A stretch of 64,000 nt of DNA from Lepisosteus oculatus. Its lineage: Eukaryota > Chordata > Actinopteri > Semionotiformes > Lepisosteidae. Location of the stretch: assembly GCF_040954835.1 (NCBI RefSeq), contig NC_090706.1, positions 29,769,148 through 29,833,147 of the forward strand, written 5' to 3'. The notes below the pieces were generated by a model. It was not told the DNA's origin. It was given only the letters and a program-made list of their open reading frames with translations, and did no database searches. The position numbers and the translations under genes are program-made. This document shows, piece by piece, positions 1-10,274 of the stretch (position 1 is the first letter of the stretch; the number at the start of each line of letters is the position of its first letter).

Positions 1-34
1 GCCAACGAGCTGTGTAAGAAAACAGGTACAGGCT

Positions 35-850
35 GTGTCCATCACCTCTCTCCCTCTGTCTCTCTGTCTCCCTCTGCCTCTGTATGTATCTCTCTTCTTC
101 TCCTGTTCATCTCCTTCCTATTGCCCTGATTCCTCCTCCTCTCTCTCCTCGATCTCTCTCCTTCATTCCTCCATTCCTCCTCCTCTCTCTCCTCGATCTG
201 TCTTCATTCCTCCTCTCTCTCCTTGATCTGTCCTCATTCCTCCTGTCTCTCCTTGATCTGTCTTCATTCCTCCTCTCTCTCTTCTTGATCTGTCCTCATT
301 CCTCCTCATTATCTCTCCTCAATCTGTCCTCATTCCTCCTCTCTCTCCTTGATCTCTCTCCCCATTCCTCCTCTCTCTCCTCAATCTGTCTCCCTCATTC
401 CTCCTCTTTCTCCTCGATCTGTCTCCCTCATTCCTCCTCTCTCTCCTCGATCTGTCTCCCTCATTCCTCATTATCTCTCCTCAATCTGTCCTCATTCCTC
501 CTCTCTCTCTCCTTGATCTCTCTCCCTCAATCCTCCTCTTTCTCTCCTCAATCTGTCTCCCTCATTCCTCCTCTTTCTCTCCTCAATCTGTCTCCCTCAT
601 TCCTCCTCTCTCTCTCCTCGATCTCTCTTCCTCATTCCTCCTCTCTCTCCTTGATCTGTCCTCATTCTTCCTCTTTTCTCTCCTGGATCTGTCTCCCTCA
701 TTCCTCCTCTCTCTCCTTGATCTGTCCTCATTCCTCCTCTCTGTCCTCGATCTCTCTCCCTCATTCCTCCTCTCTCTCCTCGATCTGTCTCCCTCATTCC
801 TCCTCTCTCTCTCCTCGATCTGTCCTCCTCTCTCCCTGTATCCCCTCTTC
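35..850. repeat. Pyrimidine-rich minisatellite, about 30-bp unit
   Basis: Tandem units of the form CTCATTCCTCCTCTCTCT followed by CCTCGATCTGTCTCC repeat with small length changes (extra CT pairs, Ser/Leu codon swaps if read as protein). The strand is almost purely C/T, which explains the long serine/leucine-rich open frame on + and the Arg/Glu-rich one on -. Neither looks like a gene. Confidence 0.9.
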
Positions 851-869
851 ACTTCTCCTTCCCTCTATC

Positions 870-1070
870 TCCCTCTCTGTTGTAGTAGAGTGCAGTCTGT
901 CTGACCTGCAGTACATTAACACCATTCATCACTGCCTCTTTAACGACAATTACTGCCGCACACCGCCAGGCAGAGCAGCGCAAAATATTTACACCCCTAA
1001 CCTCATTTACCAGGACAGAGTGAGCCGGCCGTGAAGCGCACAGATCCAATTTCCCCAGCAGGCTGAGCCC
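870..1070. promoter_or_regulatory. Single-copy island, candidate conserved non-coding element
   Basis: Mixed-composition sequence between two minisatellites. It includes ACATTAACACCATTCATC, a TTTAACGACAATTACTG stretch and GCAAAATATTTACACC. No convincing ORF or splice structure was seen. Its contrast with the repeats on both sides and its homeobox/forkhead-like words suggest a regulatory island. Conservation itself was not testable. Confidence 0.35.
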
Positions 1071-1194
1071 CCCTCTCTGTCTCCCTCTCCAGCTCTGGGG
1101 ACTGGCACAGGCTGCTCAGGGAGAGGCAGGGGGGACGAGGCACAGAGGCGGGAGGAAGGAGGACGAGTGCCTCTGCTTCCATCTTGATTTCTCA

Positions 1195-1685
1195 GCTCTC
1201 CCTCCCTCTCCCTCCTTTCTCTGCCTCAGTTCCTCAGCTCTAACCACGGCCCCACACTGCCTCCCTCACCTGTGTCTCTACACCTGTCTCTGCCTCAGTT
1301 CCTCAGCTCTAACCACGGCCCCACACTGCCTCCCTCACCTGTGTCTCTACACCTGTCTCTGCCTCAGTTCCTCAGCGCTAACCACGGCCCCACACTGCCT
1401 CCCTCACCCGTGTCTCTACACCTGTCTCTGCCTCAGTTCCTCAGCGCTAACCACGGCCCCACGCTGCCTCCCTCACCTGTGTCTCTCTCCTGTCTCTGCC
1501 TCAGTTCCTCAGCTCTAACCACGGCCCCACACTGCCTCCCTCACCTGTGTCTCTACACCTGTCTCTGCCTCAGTTCCTCAGCTCTAACCACGGCCCCACA
1601 CTGCCTCCCTCACCTGTGTCTCTACACCTGTCTCTGCCTCAGTTCCTCAGCTCTAACCACGGCCCAACGCTGCCTCCTGCCTCTG
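1195..1685. repeat. 69-bp minisatellite, about 7 copies
   Basis: The unit begins CTGCCTCAGTTCCTCAG and continues through CTAACCACGGCCCCACACTG and CCTCACCTGTGTCTCTACAC. Unit starts near 1221, 1290 and 1359 give a 69-bp period. Because 69 is a multiple of 3, frames stay open through it (161 codons on +). This is a repeat artefact rather than a coding signal. Confidence 0.9.
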
Positions 1686-1699
1686 CTTGTTTGGTCCCC

Positions 1700-2040
1700 C
1701 AGTCTCCCCTCCTGCTGCAGCCTGTGCCTGCAGTCACCCAGGGAGCTCCCAGGCTGATTGCATCAGGCCTCGCCAGCCCCGCGCAGGATTAAAACCGCGG
1801 TTTTCATTTGGGGGAGGTAATGTGATTGAGGGAAGAGCCAGGTGGGGGCGGAGGGGGGATGGCGCCGGGCACTGCAGGCCACAGGTGCCCCCCCTCTGCG
1901 CTAATGAATTGAGCTCCAAACTTTTGAGGGCGGAGAGCTGAGTGATTAATGTCAGCGCCAGGCTGAAGTTTGGGAGCCCAGCCCAGGGGAACTGAACTCC
2001 ACAGGAAAGAGAGAGAGGAAGAGCTGAGGGACTGGGAGAG
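1700..2040. promoter_or_regulatory. Single-copy GC-to-AT island, candidate regulatory element
   Basis: Sequence between the 69-bp array and the A-box array. It includes GCGCTAATGAATTGAGCTCC and GAGTGATTAATGTCAGCG (TAATGA and ATTAAT homeodomain-type words). No ORF was supported. Proposed as an enhancer-type island from composition only. Confidence 0.3.
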
Positions 2041-3160
2041 AGAGAGGCAGTGCTAGAGGGGAGGTACTGCGAGAGAGAGGGAGGCAGTGTGGGCTAGTGG
2101 TTAGAGCTGAGGCACTGGGAGAGAGAGAGGGAGGCAGTGTGGGCTAGTGGTTAGAGCTGAGGCACTGGGAGAGAGAGAGGGAGGCAGTGTGGGCTAGTGG
2201 TTAGAGCTGAGGCACTGGGAGAGGGAGGCAGTGTGGGCTAGTGGTTAGAGCTGAGGCACTGGGAGAGAGAGAGGGAGTCAGTGTGGGCTAGTGGTTAGAG
2301 CTGAGGCACCGGGAGAGATAGAGAGGGAGGCAGTGTGGGCTAGTGGTTAGAGCTGAGGCACTGGGAGAGAGAATGGGAGGCAGTGTGGGCTACTGGTTAG
2401 AGCTGAGGAACCAGGAGAGAGAGAGGGAGACAGTGTGGGCTAGTGGTTAGAGCTGAGGCACTGGGAGAGAGAGAGGGAGGCAGTGTGGGCTAGTAGTTAG
2501 AGCTGAGGCACTGGGAGAGGGAGGCAGTGTGGGCTAGTGGTTAGAGCTGAGGCACTGGGAGAGAGAGGGAGGCAGTGTGGGCTAGTGGTGAGAGCTGAGG
2601 CACTGGGAGAGAGAGAGAGGGAGGCAGTGTGGGCTAGTGGTTAGAGCTGAGGCACTTGGAGAGAGAGAGGGGGAGGCAGTGTGGGCTAGTGGTTAGTGCC
2701 GAGATACTGGGAGAGAGAGAGAGGCAGTGTGGGCTAGTGGTTAGAGCTGAGGCACTGGGAGAGGGAGGCAGTGTGGGCTAGTGGTTAGTGCCGAGATACT
2801 GGGAGAGAGAGAGGCAGTGTGGGCTAGTGGTTAGTGCCGAGATACTGGGAGAGAGAGAGAGGCAGTGTGGGCTAGTGGTTAGTGCCGAGATACTGGGAGA
2901 GAGAGAGGCAGTGTGGGCTAGTGGTTAGTGCCGAGATACTGGGAGAGAGAGAGGCAGTGTGGGCTAGTGGTTAGTGCCGAGATACTGGGAGAGAGAGAGG
3001 CAGTGTGGGCTAGTGGTTAGTGCCGAGATACTGGGAGAGAGAGAGGCAGTGTGGGCTAGTGGTTAGTGCCGAGATACTGGGAGAGAGAGAGGGAGGCAGT
3101 GTGGGCTAGTGGTGAGAGCTGAGGCACTGGGAGAGAGAGAGAGAGAGAGAGAGCTGTGGG
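2040..3160 (+). repeat. Tandem array of about 45-55-bp units carrying a tRNA A-box-like motif, block 1
   Basis: Roughly 22 units share the core GGCAGTGTGGGCTAGTGG, then TTAGAGCTGAGGCACTGGG and a variable GAGAGA spacer. TGGGCTAGTGG differs by one base from the RNA polymerase III A-box pattern TGGCNNAGTGG. The flanking words resemble the head of fish tRNA-derived SINEs. No B-box (GGTTCGAANCC type) follows. Units at about 2690-3090 use a variant (TTAGTGCCGAGATACTGG), so the array has at least two subtypes. Confidence 0.88.
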
Positions 3161-3345
3161 TCTGAGGGGCACAGAGCTGAAAGGGTTAAGCTCCCTTATT
3201 GTTTCCCACAGTGGCCTGAGGGACCTGGGTGGTGAATTATTAGTACAGGAGGAGAATGGAAAGGAGCTGTAAATATTACTGGGGCTCCAATAAATCACAG
3301 CAATCATAACCTCAGGACACACTAACAACATGAACAGCACTCATG
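3160..3345. promoter_or_regulatory. Single-copy island inside the A-box array
   Basis: About 190 bp interrupt the array. The segment includes GGTGAATTATTAGTACAGG, GCTGTAAATATTACTGGGG and CAATAAATCACAGCAATCAT. It is AT-rich with homeobox/forkhead-like words and no ORF. The array resumes at about 3380. Candidate enhancer fragment by composition only. Confidence 0.35.
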
Positions 3346-3379
3346 GAGACAGGGAGAGGGAGAGAGACACCGAGGATTG

Positions 3380-4012
3380 ATGGTCAGAGCTGAGGCACTG
3401 GGAGAGGGAGGCAGTGTGGGCTAGTGGTTAGAGCTGAGGCACTGGGAGAGAGAGAGGCAGTGTGGGCTAGTGGTTAGAGCTGAGGCACTGGGAGAGAGAG
3501 AGGGAGGCAGTGTGGGCTAGTAGTTAGAGCTGAGGCACTGGGAGAGAGAGGGAGGCAGTGTGGGCTAGTGGTTAGAGCTGAGACACTGGGAGAGAGAGAG
3601 GGAGGCAGTGTGGGCTAGTGGTTAGAGCTGAGGCACTGGGAGAGAGAGAGGGAGGCAGTGTGGGCTAGTGGTTAGAGCTGAGGCACTGGGAGAGAGAGGG
3701 AGGCAGTGTGGGCTAGTGGTTAGAGCTGAGGCACTGGGAGAGAGAGAGAGGCAGTGTGGGCTAGTGGTTAGAGCTGAGGCACTGGGAGAGAGAGGGAGGC
3801 AGTGTGGGCTAGTGGTTAGAGCTGAGGCACTGGGAGAGAGAGAGGGAGGCAGTGTGGGCTAGTGGTTAGAGCTGAGGCACTGGGAGAGAGAGGGAGGCAG
3901 TGTGGGCTAGTGGTTAGAGCTGAGGCACTGGGAGAGAGAGGGAGGCAGTGTGGGCTAGTGGTTAGAGCTGAGGCACTGGGAGAGAGAGGGAGGCAGTGTG
4001 GGTTAATGGTTA
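3380..4012 (+). repeat. A-box-like tandem array, block 2
   Basis: About 13 further units of the array seen at 2040-3160, in the same orientation. They are more homogeneous, mostly the TTAGAGCTGAGGCACTGGG subtype. The last unit decays to GGGTTAATGGTTAAAACTG near 4000. Short open frames across it are artefacts. Confidence 0.88.
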
Positions 4013-4234
4013 AAACTGAAGGCAGAGAAAGATTCAGAAGATTAATGGAGAAGAGGGAGACAGAAGGGGAGAGATGTTCTGAAGAGCCAGCAGGAGAAAC
4101 AGTGGCTGAAAGAGACAGACAAATTTTCATCGGTTATTAAAAATAATGAAACAATGTTAATGACTTAATGTGATTTGGGGTAAGAGAGTGACTTTGGGTA
4201 TTTGTGTGAAAGTAAGGGAGAGAATTATTACAGC

Positions 4235-4835
4235 CATCACACTGCATGGAGGAAGAGAGAGATGGGAGGACAGAGACAGAGGGACAGAGGGAAGCAGGAG
4301 GAATAGACAGATGGCAGGAGAGAGAGGGAGACAGCGGATCAGTGAGGGACAGACAGCAGCAGGAGAGAGAGGGAGACAGCGGATCAGTGAGGGACAGACA
4401 GCAGGAGAGAGAGGGAGACAGCGAATCAGAAAGGGACAGACGGCGGAGAGAGAGAGACAGGGGATCAGAGAGAGACAGACAGCAGCAGGAGAGGGAGACA
4501 GCGGATCAGAGAGAGACAGACAGCAGGAGAGAGAGGGAGACAGCGGATCAGAGAGGGACAGACAGCAGCAGGAGAGGGAGACAGCGGATCAGAGAGAGAC
4601 AGACAGCAGGAGAGAGAGGGAGACAGCGGATCAGAGAGGGACAGACAGCAGGAGAATGAAGGGGACAGCGGATCAGAGAGAGACAGACAGCAGCAGGAGA
4701 GGGAGACAGCGGATCAGAGAGGGACAGACAGCAGGAGAATGAGGGAGACAGCGGATCAGAGAGGGACAGACAGCAGGAGAATGAGGGAGACAGCGGATCA
4801 GAGAGGGACAGACAGCAGGAGAATGAGGGAGACTG
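4235..4835. repeat. GA-rich minisatellite, about 35-41-bp unit
   Basis: Repeats of GAGACAGCGGATCAGAGAGG followed by GACAGACAGCAGGAGA. Overlapping open frames (190 and 137 codons) are rich in Arg, Glu and Gln and follow the repeat phase, so they are not treated as genes. Confidence 0.88.
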
Positions 4836-6195
4836 CTGCTCTCTCCTCTTCCGAGTCTACGCCACACCCCCTCTGCCAGGACAGCCTCCCTTTGCAAAAG
4901 ACAAGACCACTCGGAAAGACAGAGGAGTGTCTGTAGCTGAGCGAAACGGAGAAGCTGCCAGATGCGATTTTAAAAAAAATGCATTTCAGCATTCTTACAC
5001 CATCCGTACTTACTGTGTGTCAGAAAGAAATATGACTGGATACCAGAACACCCCTGTGGGCTGGGTCCGCAGGGACTTTATAGAACTGGACTCCTCCCCC
5101 AACCCCTGTGCCACAGGAAGTGGAATTGTCTTGATAGCCAGACATGTGACTGGGGTCAAGTCAGTGCCACATTATCCTGGGGGGTGGCGTGACGGTTCCT
5201 GACAACCAGCAGCACACAACTTTCAAGGGACCAAGGAGCATTCCATTTGGTATTGGTGGGGGGGTTGCCCACTATAGCGGAGGGCTGACCTATAGCTGAC
5301 ATGTGATATCAGTCTTGGACACCCCTCTTCAGCCCATAATTGACTGGTCCTGCAATACCAATATTGCAGTGTAATATAAGCCAATACACTGCACAATCCT
5401 GCATACACGTATGCAATCAGAAATAGCTGTGGGCAAGTCTATCGGCCCGTAGTGAACAGCCTCGCTCAGGAGACCTGACAGTGGGGGTGCCTGCAGAGAC
5501 AGGGAGCTGACGTCTTGGAAATGACCCGGAACAGGGTGTCTCCAGCCCTAGTCCCCGAAGGTCTCATAGGCCCCTCAGCATCACCAGTTTCTGGAAGTGG
5601 AGAATGGTCAGGGGTCTGTGAGCAGTTAAAGGAAGACCAGTTCCTGGGAGGGGAGCCTCTGTGTTCTGTTTCTCGACTGTGGGATTTTTACTGCTGAACT
5701 GATCGCAAGCGGGCACCAGTGGAAACATGAAGGGGGGTGGGCGTGCGATCGCAGATAATACACGAGGCTCATTCTAGAAACAGGTGGAGGGGCCTCAAGT
5801 CGCTGAACCGCTCATGACCCAGCAGACCGTACGGTCCAGCCCCAGTCCTGTCTTGGGTTCCCGTGCTCTGACGCACTCACTGCTGCAGGGCTTCCCAAAG
5901 AGGACATGGAAGGGTGACCTCCCAGAGCTGCTGGACTGGGGCTCCCCAGGACCGGGCTCGGAGACCCCCAAGCTAGAACATCTGACCTCGCCGGGAGGAA
6001 TCTGGACCGGGGGCGACCGATCTAGCTGCACTCCGACCTCCCCCCCGCGATCTGGAGAGGTTTTCGGACCTGCGGCCCGGCCGGCCGGTGTGTTGCTGGT
6101 GTGGCCAGTCCCTGTCGGGGTCTCTGTCCGGCCTCTGTCAGCCTGTCCGCCCCGGCTCCCACGGACACATCCAGAGACAAAGGAACGCCGACTGC
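4836..6195. other. Intergenic single-copy sequence, no gene recognised
   Basis: About 1.35 kb of mixed composition. Short frames (60 to 140 codons) show no recognisable domain and no consistent splice-site pairing. Nothing matching exons of the expected mammalian upstream neighbour RANBP17 was recognised by eye, though degenerate or short exons could be missed. Confidence 0.5.
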
Positions 6196-6199
6196 TCCT

Positions 6200-6415
6200 G
6201 AAGTAAATATTCCCCCTCTAATTAGAGACAGTTAATTACCAATTTAGAGTAATGAGCTTAATTAGGCGTGCATAATTTCCTGTTAGATAAATATTGCATT
6301 CTAACCGGATTAGGGGAGTCTTCTGTTTAGTAAACAATTATTAAGGTAATATGACTTAATTGCCTACATTTGCATAAGCAAATGTGCTAATTAATTACGA
6401 TTAAGATGGCAGCCG
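6200..6415. promoter_or_regulatory. Homeodomain-motif-dense island with POU octamer palindrome, candidate enhancer
   Basis: The stretch contains many TAAT cores: CTAATTAGA near 6219, GTTAATTACC at 6231, CTTAATTAGG near 6258, CAATTATTAA near 6336 and CTAATTAATTACG near 6387. It also has ATTTGCAT, the canonical POU octamer, at 6368-6375. The octamer lies in a perfect interrupted palindrome, ACATTTGC-ATAA-GCAAATGT, at 6366-6385. No ORF is present. Such density is typical of developmental enhancers, and TLX3 33 kb downstream is the obvious candidate target. Conservation is not tested. Confidence 0.55.
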
Positions 6416-6799
6416 TCCTGGCGAGCGGCGGAGTGATTAGCGTTTTGAGGGAGGGTCTTGGCTGTGTGGGGGGACAGGGGAGCCCAGCCTGAGGCCGGTG
6501 CAGAAGCCTGCAAAATAAACACACAGAAATAACACTCCTCGTGGTCCTGGCGTCATTAACGCTGCTGCAGGAACAGCTGTAGTCACTGCAGTCTACTGCA
6601 GCACAGCGAGAGCAGTTGCTGAACCCCAATTCGAGTAAGCACACGATTGATTGCTTGATCGATCGATCGATTGATTGAACATCTGTTTGGCGTGACCTCA
6701 TCAAGCTAGACCAAACAGTCTCTCCTACAGACCACAGTCTGGCAGTGCAAACGCTCTGTTTGCGAGCTTACTGGCATCTCTCCCAGATTTTTAAATGGA

Positions 6800-6975
6800 T
6801 TTTGTTGGAGCATATGAAGCTAAGGACAGGAGGCCCTTCTTTACACAAAGGCTGGTGGGAGCACAGAACAAGCTGCACAGCCATGCCGTTGAAGGCAGTA
6901 CCCTGGGTTCTTCAAGACACAGCTGGATGAGACCAGTGATGTAACACAGCAGCACTGTAACCCACAATACCTGCA
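6800..6975 (+). mobile_element. Dispersed fish repeat fragment (GGAACAAGCT...CCAGCCATG type)
   Basis: Contains CCTTCTTTACACAAAGGCTG, GCACAGAACAAGCTGCACAG and CTGGATGAGACCAGTGATG. It aligns by eye with copies at 55780-55925, 62465-62610 and 62830-62930, and with an opposite-strand copy at 10280-10690. This is a widely dispersed degenerate repeat. The class is not assigned here. Confidence 0.6.
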
Positions 6976-7189
6976 ACACACCAATCAGCATCAGTGTGTG
7001 TGTTTTAATGGGAGTATAGTATCACTGTGTGTTTATGTGGGAGTGTGTGCATCAGTGTGTTTACATGGCGTTGTGTGTATTGGTTTGTGTGTTTTTGTGG
7101 TAGTGTGTGTTTATGTGAATATCATCCTGAAATGACAGAAATATCGCCAGACTCTGTCCTGTCTTGTCACTAATTGTTGCTGAAAAGCT

Positions 7190-7420
7190 GGTCAGCACTT
7201 TCCTCTTCTCTCCAATTGATTACTGCAAAGCTCTACTCGATGGGATATCTTAATCCACGTTGACCAAGCCACAGTATGTCCAGAATTCGGCAGCCAGAAC
7301 CCTGACCGTGCAAGTGGTCACATTACTCCTGTCCTGGAATCCTTGCACTGGCTTCCTGTCAGGTCTCGTGTTGACTTCAGAATCCTCCTGCTCACCTATA
7401 AGGCTCTACATGGCTGGTTC

Positions 7421-7425
<5 letters not shown>
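7190..7425 (+). mobile_element. L2-like LINE fragment, reverse transcriptase C-terminal side
   Basis: Degenerate coding sequence readable as a broken RT tail: a D-Y-C-x-A-L-L-D-G motif from GATTACTGCAAAGCTCTACTC, then Q-N-S-A-A-R from CAGAATTCGGCAGCCAGAAC, and a residue block from CACTGGCTTCCTGTCAGG ending near CTCTACATGG. This order is the known C-terminal pattern of fish L2/CR1-clade elements. Frames are broken, so it is dead. Confidence 0.75.

Positions 7426-7456
<31 letters not shown>
7423..7456. repeat. (ATT)n microsatellite
   Basis: About eleven TTA triplets directly after the L2-like fragment and before the Penelope-like fragment. Confidence 0.95.
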
Positions 7457-7459
<3 letters not shown>

Positions 7460-7464
7460 AGATG

Positions 7465-7600
7465 TTCAAGTAGGGAGCTGCGTCAGCATGCGTAGGCTGC
7501 AAAGGAACAAGTAAAGGTTTATTCCAGGCTGAAGGGAGAAGAAAGGAAACACAATGTTTGGGCTTTCAGCCTTGAATCAACCTTTACTTGTTCCTTATTA
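7465..7600. mobile_element. Penelope-like terminal fragment, short inverted copy
   Basis: Starts GGGAGCTGCGTCAGCATGCG and carries AAGGAACAAGTAAAGGTT at 7502-7519 with its exact reverse complement at 7579-7596. The same leading words (TCAGCATGCGTAGGCT, AAAGGAACAAGTAA, TTTATTCCA-GCTGA) begin the palindrome at 35560-35775, so both belong to one family. Assignment to Penelope-like retroelements rests on the GAAGAAGGCT...GCCGAAACGTTG word in the longer copy and is tentative. Confidence 0.55.
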
Positions 7601-7629
7601 TCAGAAGTAGTAGTAATATTAATATTAGT

Positions 7630-8272
7630 AATATGTGGCTGCGCGTGTCAGTTTGCGTATTTACCTGAGTGTCTGTATGGGGATGTGTTTTTATATGGAG
7701 GGGGTGTATCCGTGTGTGTGTTTATATGGGTGTGTGTATATCTGTCTGTGTGTTTATATGGGAGTGTGTGTATATCTGTGTGTGTGTTTATATGGGGGGG
7801 GGTGTGTATCAGTGTGTGTGTTTATACCGGGGTGTGTGGATTTATACGGAGGAGTGTGTATCTGTGTGTGTGTGTGTGTGTGTGTGTGTTATATGGGGTG
7901 TGTGTGTTTATATGGGTGTGTGTGTGTGTTTATACCGGGATGTGTGGATTTATACGGAGGAGTGTGTATCTGTGTGTGTGTGTGTGTGTTTATATGGGGT
8001 GTGTGTGTTTATATGGGTGTGTGTGTGTGTTTATACCGGGATGTGTGGATTTATACGGAGGGGTATGTATCTGTGTGTGTTTATATGGGGGGGGGGTACC
8101 CATGTGTGTGTTAATATGGGGGGGTGTATATCTGTGTGTGTGTGTTTATATGGGGGTGTGTGTGTGTTTATACCGGGATGTGTGGATTTATACAGAGGGG
8201 TATGTATCTGTGGGTGTGTGTGTTTATATGGGGGGGGGTGTACCCGAGTGTGTGTTTATATGGGGGTGCACA
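7630..8272. repeat. TG-rich compound minisatellite
   Basis: Mixed units built from TGTGTGTTTATATGGGG, TTATACCGGGATGTGTGG and ATTTATACGGAGGAGTGTGT. Long cysteine/valine/tyrosine-rich frames are read through it in all three + frames, the signature of a repeat, not a gene. Confidence 0.9.
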
Positions 8273-8379
8273 GTGCTGAGGGCGATTCTGGCTCTTAAAG
8301 AGAGAGATATTAGTCTGGGAATTAGGACTGGGCTCACAACACATTATCACACAGCGAGAAAGGATCGAGAGGGGGGAGG

Positions 8380-8434
<55 letters not shown>
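8380..8434. repeat. (AC)n microsatellite
   Basis: Uninterrupted CA dinucleotides, about 27 copies, ending at CGCGCGAGG. Confidence 0.97.
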
Positions 8435-8436
<2 letters not shown>

Positions 8437-8439
8437 GCG

Positions 8440-8930
8440 AGGGGGGGAGTGTATGGAAATCACCTCCAGGGTCCAGGGTTTGAGAGCGTAACCTCTCCAC
8501 ACACAGAGTAGGATCTGGGAAACTGATACATCAGCTTAGAGCAGAGAGGTTCACAGGAGCCACACCAGGACTCTCTGCCCTTGTCCTCCGACTTCAGAAG
8601 AGTTTGGGGAAACTACAGAGGCTGCAGTTTTTGAAAATGAAGGACATTCTTCCCTTGGGTAAGATCTCTGGAAGTCTGCGAGTCTCTGTAGCGGCACACA
8701 CACTCACTTTCCATAGCGACTGACTGCTGCTGACTCCCTAATTCGCACGTGGCCATACCATACGAGCGACTGGCATCCCATTTGTTTTTCATTTCTTCAT
8801 CTTCCTTTCCCCAAGGAAACAGGTTGATTCAAGAAGGCAGGCACCATCGAGAGTCCTGCCCTTTACTGATTGATTGATTAATCAATCGACTGATCGAGCG
8901 CTCTGGGGGCGTCACACAGACACTGTTGTC
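8440..8930. other. Intergenic sequence, no gene; contains PBX/HOX-like palindrome
   Basis: No coding or repeat structure was recognised. A perfect 16-bp palindrome GATTGATTAATCAATC lies at 8872-8887, flanked by overlapping TGATTGAT words, the known PBX-HOX composite consensus. No other structure was supported. Confidence 0.5.
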
Positions 8931-9285
8931 CCTCTCCTTCACTGTCCCTGTCTCCCTCTCTCTCTCCCACTGACCCTGTCTCCCTCTGTCCCTCTCTCTC
9001 TCCCACTGCCCCTGTCTCCCTCTCTCTCTCCTTCACTGCCCCTGTCTCCCTCTCTCTCTCCCTCTGTCCCTCTCCTTCACTGCCACTGTCTCCCTGTCTC
9101 CCTCTCTCTCCCTCTGTCCCTGTCTCCCTCTCTCTCTCTCCCTCTGTCCCTGTCTCCCTCTCTCTCTCCCTCTGCCCCTGTTCCCCTCTCAATCTCCCAC
9201 TGCCCCTGTCTCCCTCTCTCCCCTCCTCTGTCCCTCTCTCTCTCTCTCCCTCTGTCCCTGTCTCCCTGTGTCCCTCTCTCTGGGA
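8930..9285. repeat. CT-rich minisatellite
   Basis: Irregular repeats of CCCTGTCTCCCTCTCTCTC and CCCTCTGTCCCTCTCC. Complementary GA-rich frames on - are artefacts. Confidence 0.9.
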
Positions 9286-9334
9286 GGAGGAGGGCTGTTC
9301 CAGGCTGGTTCCTGGCTGCTCCTCTCTCCAGCCC

Positions 9335-9650
9335 TCTTCCATGTGTTGGAATTTAATATGCAACTTTTTATTGGAAAACAATCGCGCTTGTCTGCAGAAA
9401 TCCTGGCCGCAATATATCTGTTAGCGCTGGTAATTGGATAAAGACAGGGAGGGCTATTTATCACTGCAAATTCTGGGCACTTCAGGATTCTTTTTATTAT
9501 TTTAATATATTTCTTTGGTATTAAATCACAAAAATGATGAATTATAGCTGTCCGAGATGCTTTCTCCTCCCTGACAAAAAGTGATGCACTATCCAATTTG
9601 AGTGGTCATTTGGACTTTTAAAGATATGTATTTTTTTCTATTAAAAAAAA
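9335..9650. promoter_or_regulatory. AT-rich single-copy island, candidate enhancer
   Basis: Includes GGAATTTAATATGCAACTTT, GGTAATTGGATAAAGACAGG, TTTATCACTGCAAATTC and AAATGATGAATTATAGCTG. Dense homeobox and POU-like words, flanked by CT and GA arrays. No ORF was supported. Confidence 0.4.
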
Positions 9651-9811
9651 TTGCAAAAAAACTCCAATATTTTTATTTTGTTCTTTCTCCCTCCCTCTCT
9701 CTCTCTGTATTTTTTAATAATGCAGCTTTACTGGGGCTTTATTGCTCTGGTAGAGGCCAGCCCAGACACCTTTAATATTCTCACATTTACCACACCCTCT
9801 GTGTACCACCA

Positions 9812-10240
9812 GCAGGAGAGAGAGAGACTGGAGAGAGAGAGACTGGAGAGACTGGAGAGAGAGAGATAGAGAGATAGAGACTGGAGAGACTCGAGAGAGA
9901 GAGAGACCGGGGAGAGAGAGACTTGGGAGAGAGAGACATTGGGAGAGAGGGACACTGGAGAGAGAGAGACTGGAGAGAGAGAGACTGGAGAGACACTGGG
10001 AGAGAGACTGGAGACTGGAGAAAGAGAAACTGAAGACAGACTGGAGAGAGACTGGAGAGAGAGAGACATTGGAGAGAGAGAGACTGGAGAGAGAGACTGG
10101 AGACTGGAGAAAGAGAAACTGAAGACAGACTGGAGAGAGACTGGAGAGAGAGAGAGAGAGACTGGAGAGTGACTGGGAGATAAACTGGAGAGAGACTGGT
10201 AGATAAACTTGGAGAGAGAGACACAGAAGGGAAAGACTGG
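9812..10240. repeat. GA-rich minisatellite
   Basis: Repeats of GAGAGAGACTGGAGAGA with internal duplication of a longer block (GACTGGAGAAAGAGAAACTG appears twice about 80 bp apart). Frames across it (up to 209 codons on -) are repeat artefacts. Confidence 0.9.
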
Positions 10241-10274
10241 ACAGAAACCTGGAGAAACATGGACTTAAGAACGT

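Noticed and set aside
84..1034. 316-codon Ser/Leu-rich + frame
   Set aside because: C/T-rich minisatellite; no signal peptide logic or domain.
2040..4012. tRNA gene cluster
   Set aside because: Only an A-box-like word is present; no B-box, no cloverleaf, no anticodon arm.
7635..8491. Cys/Val/Tyr-rich + frames in all three registers
   Set aside because: TG-rich compound repeat; open in all registers at once.
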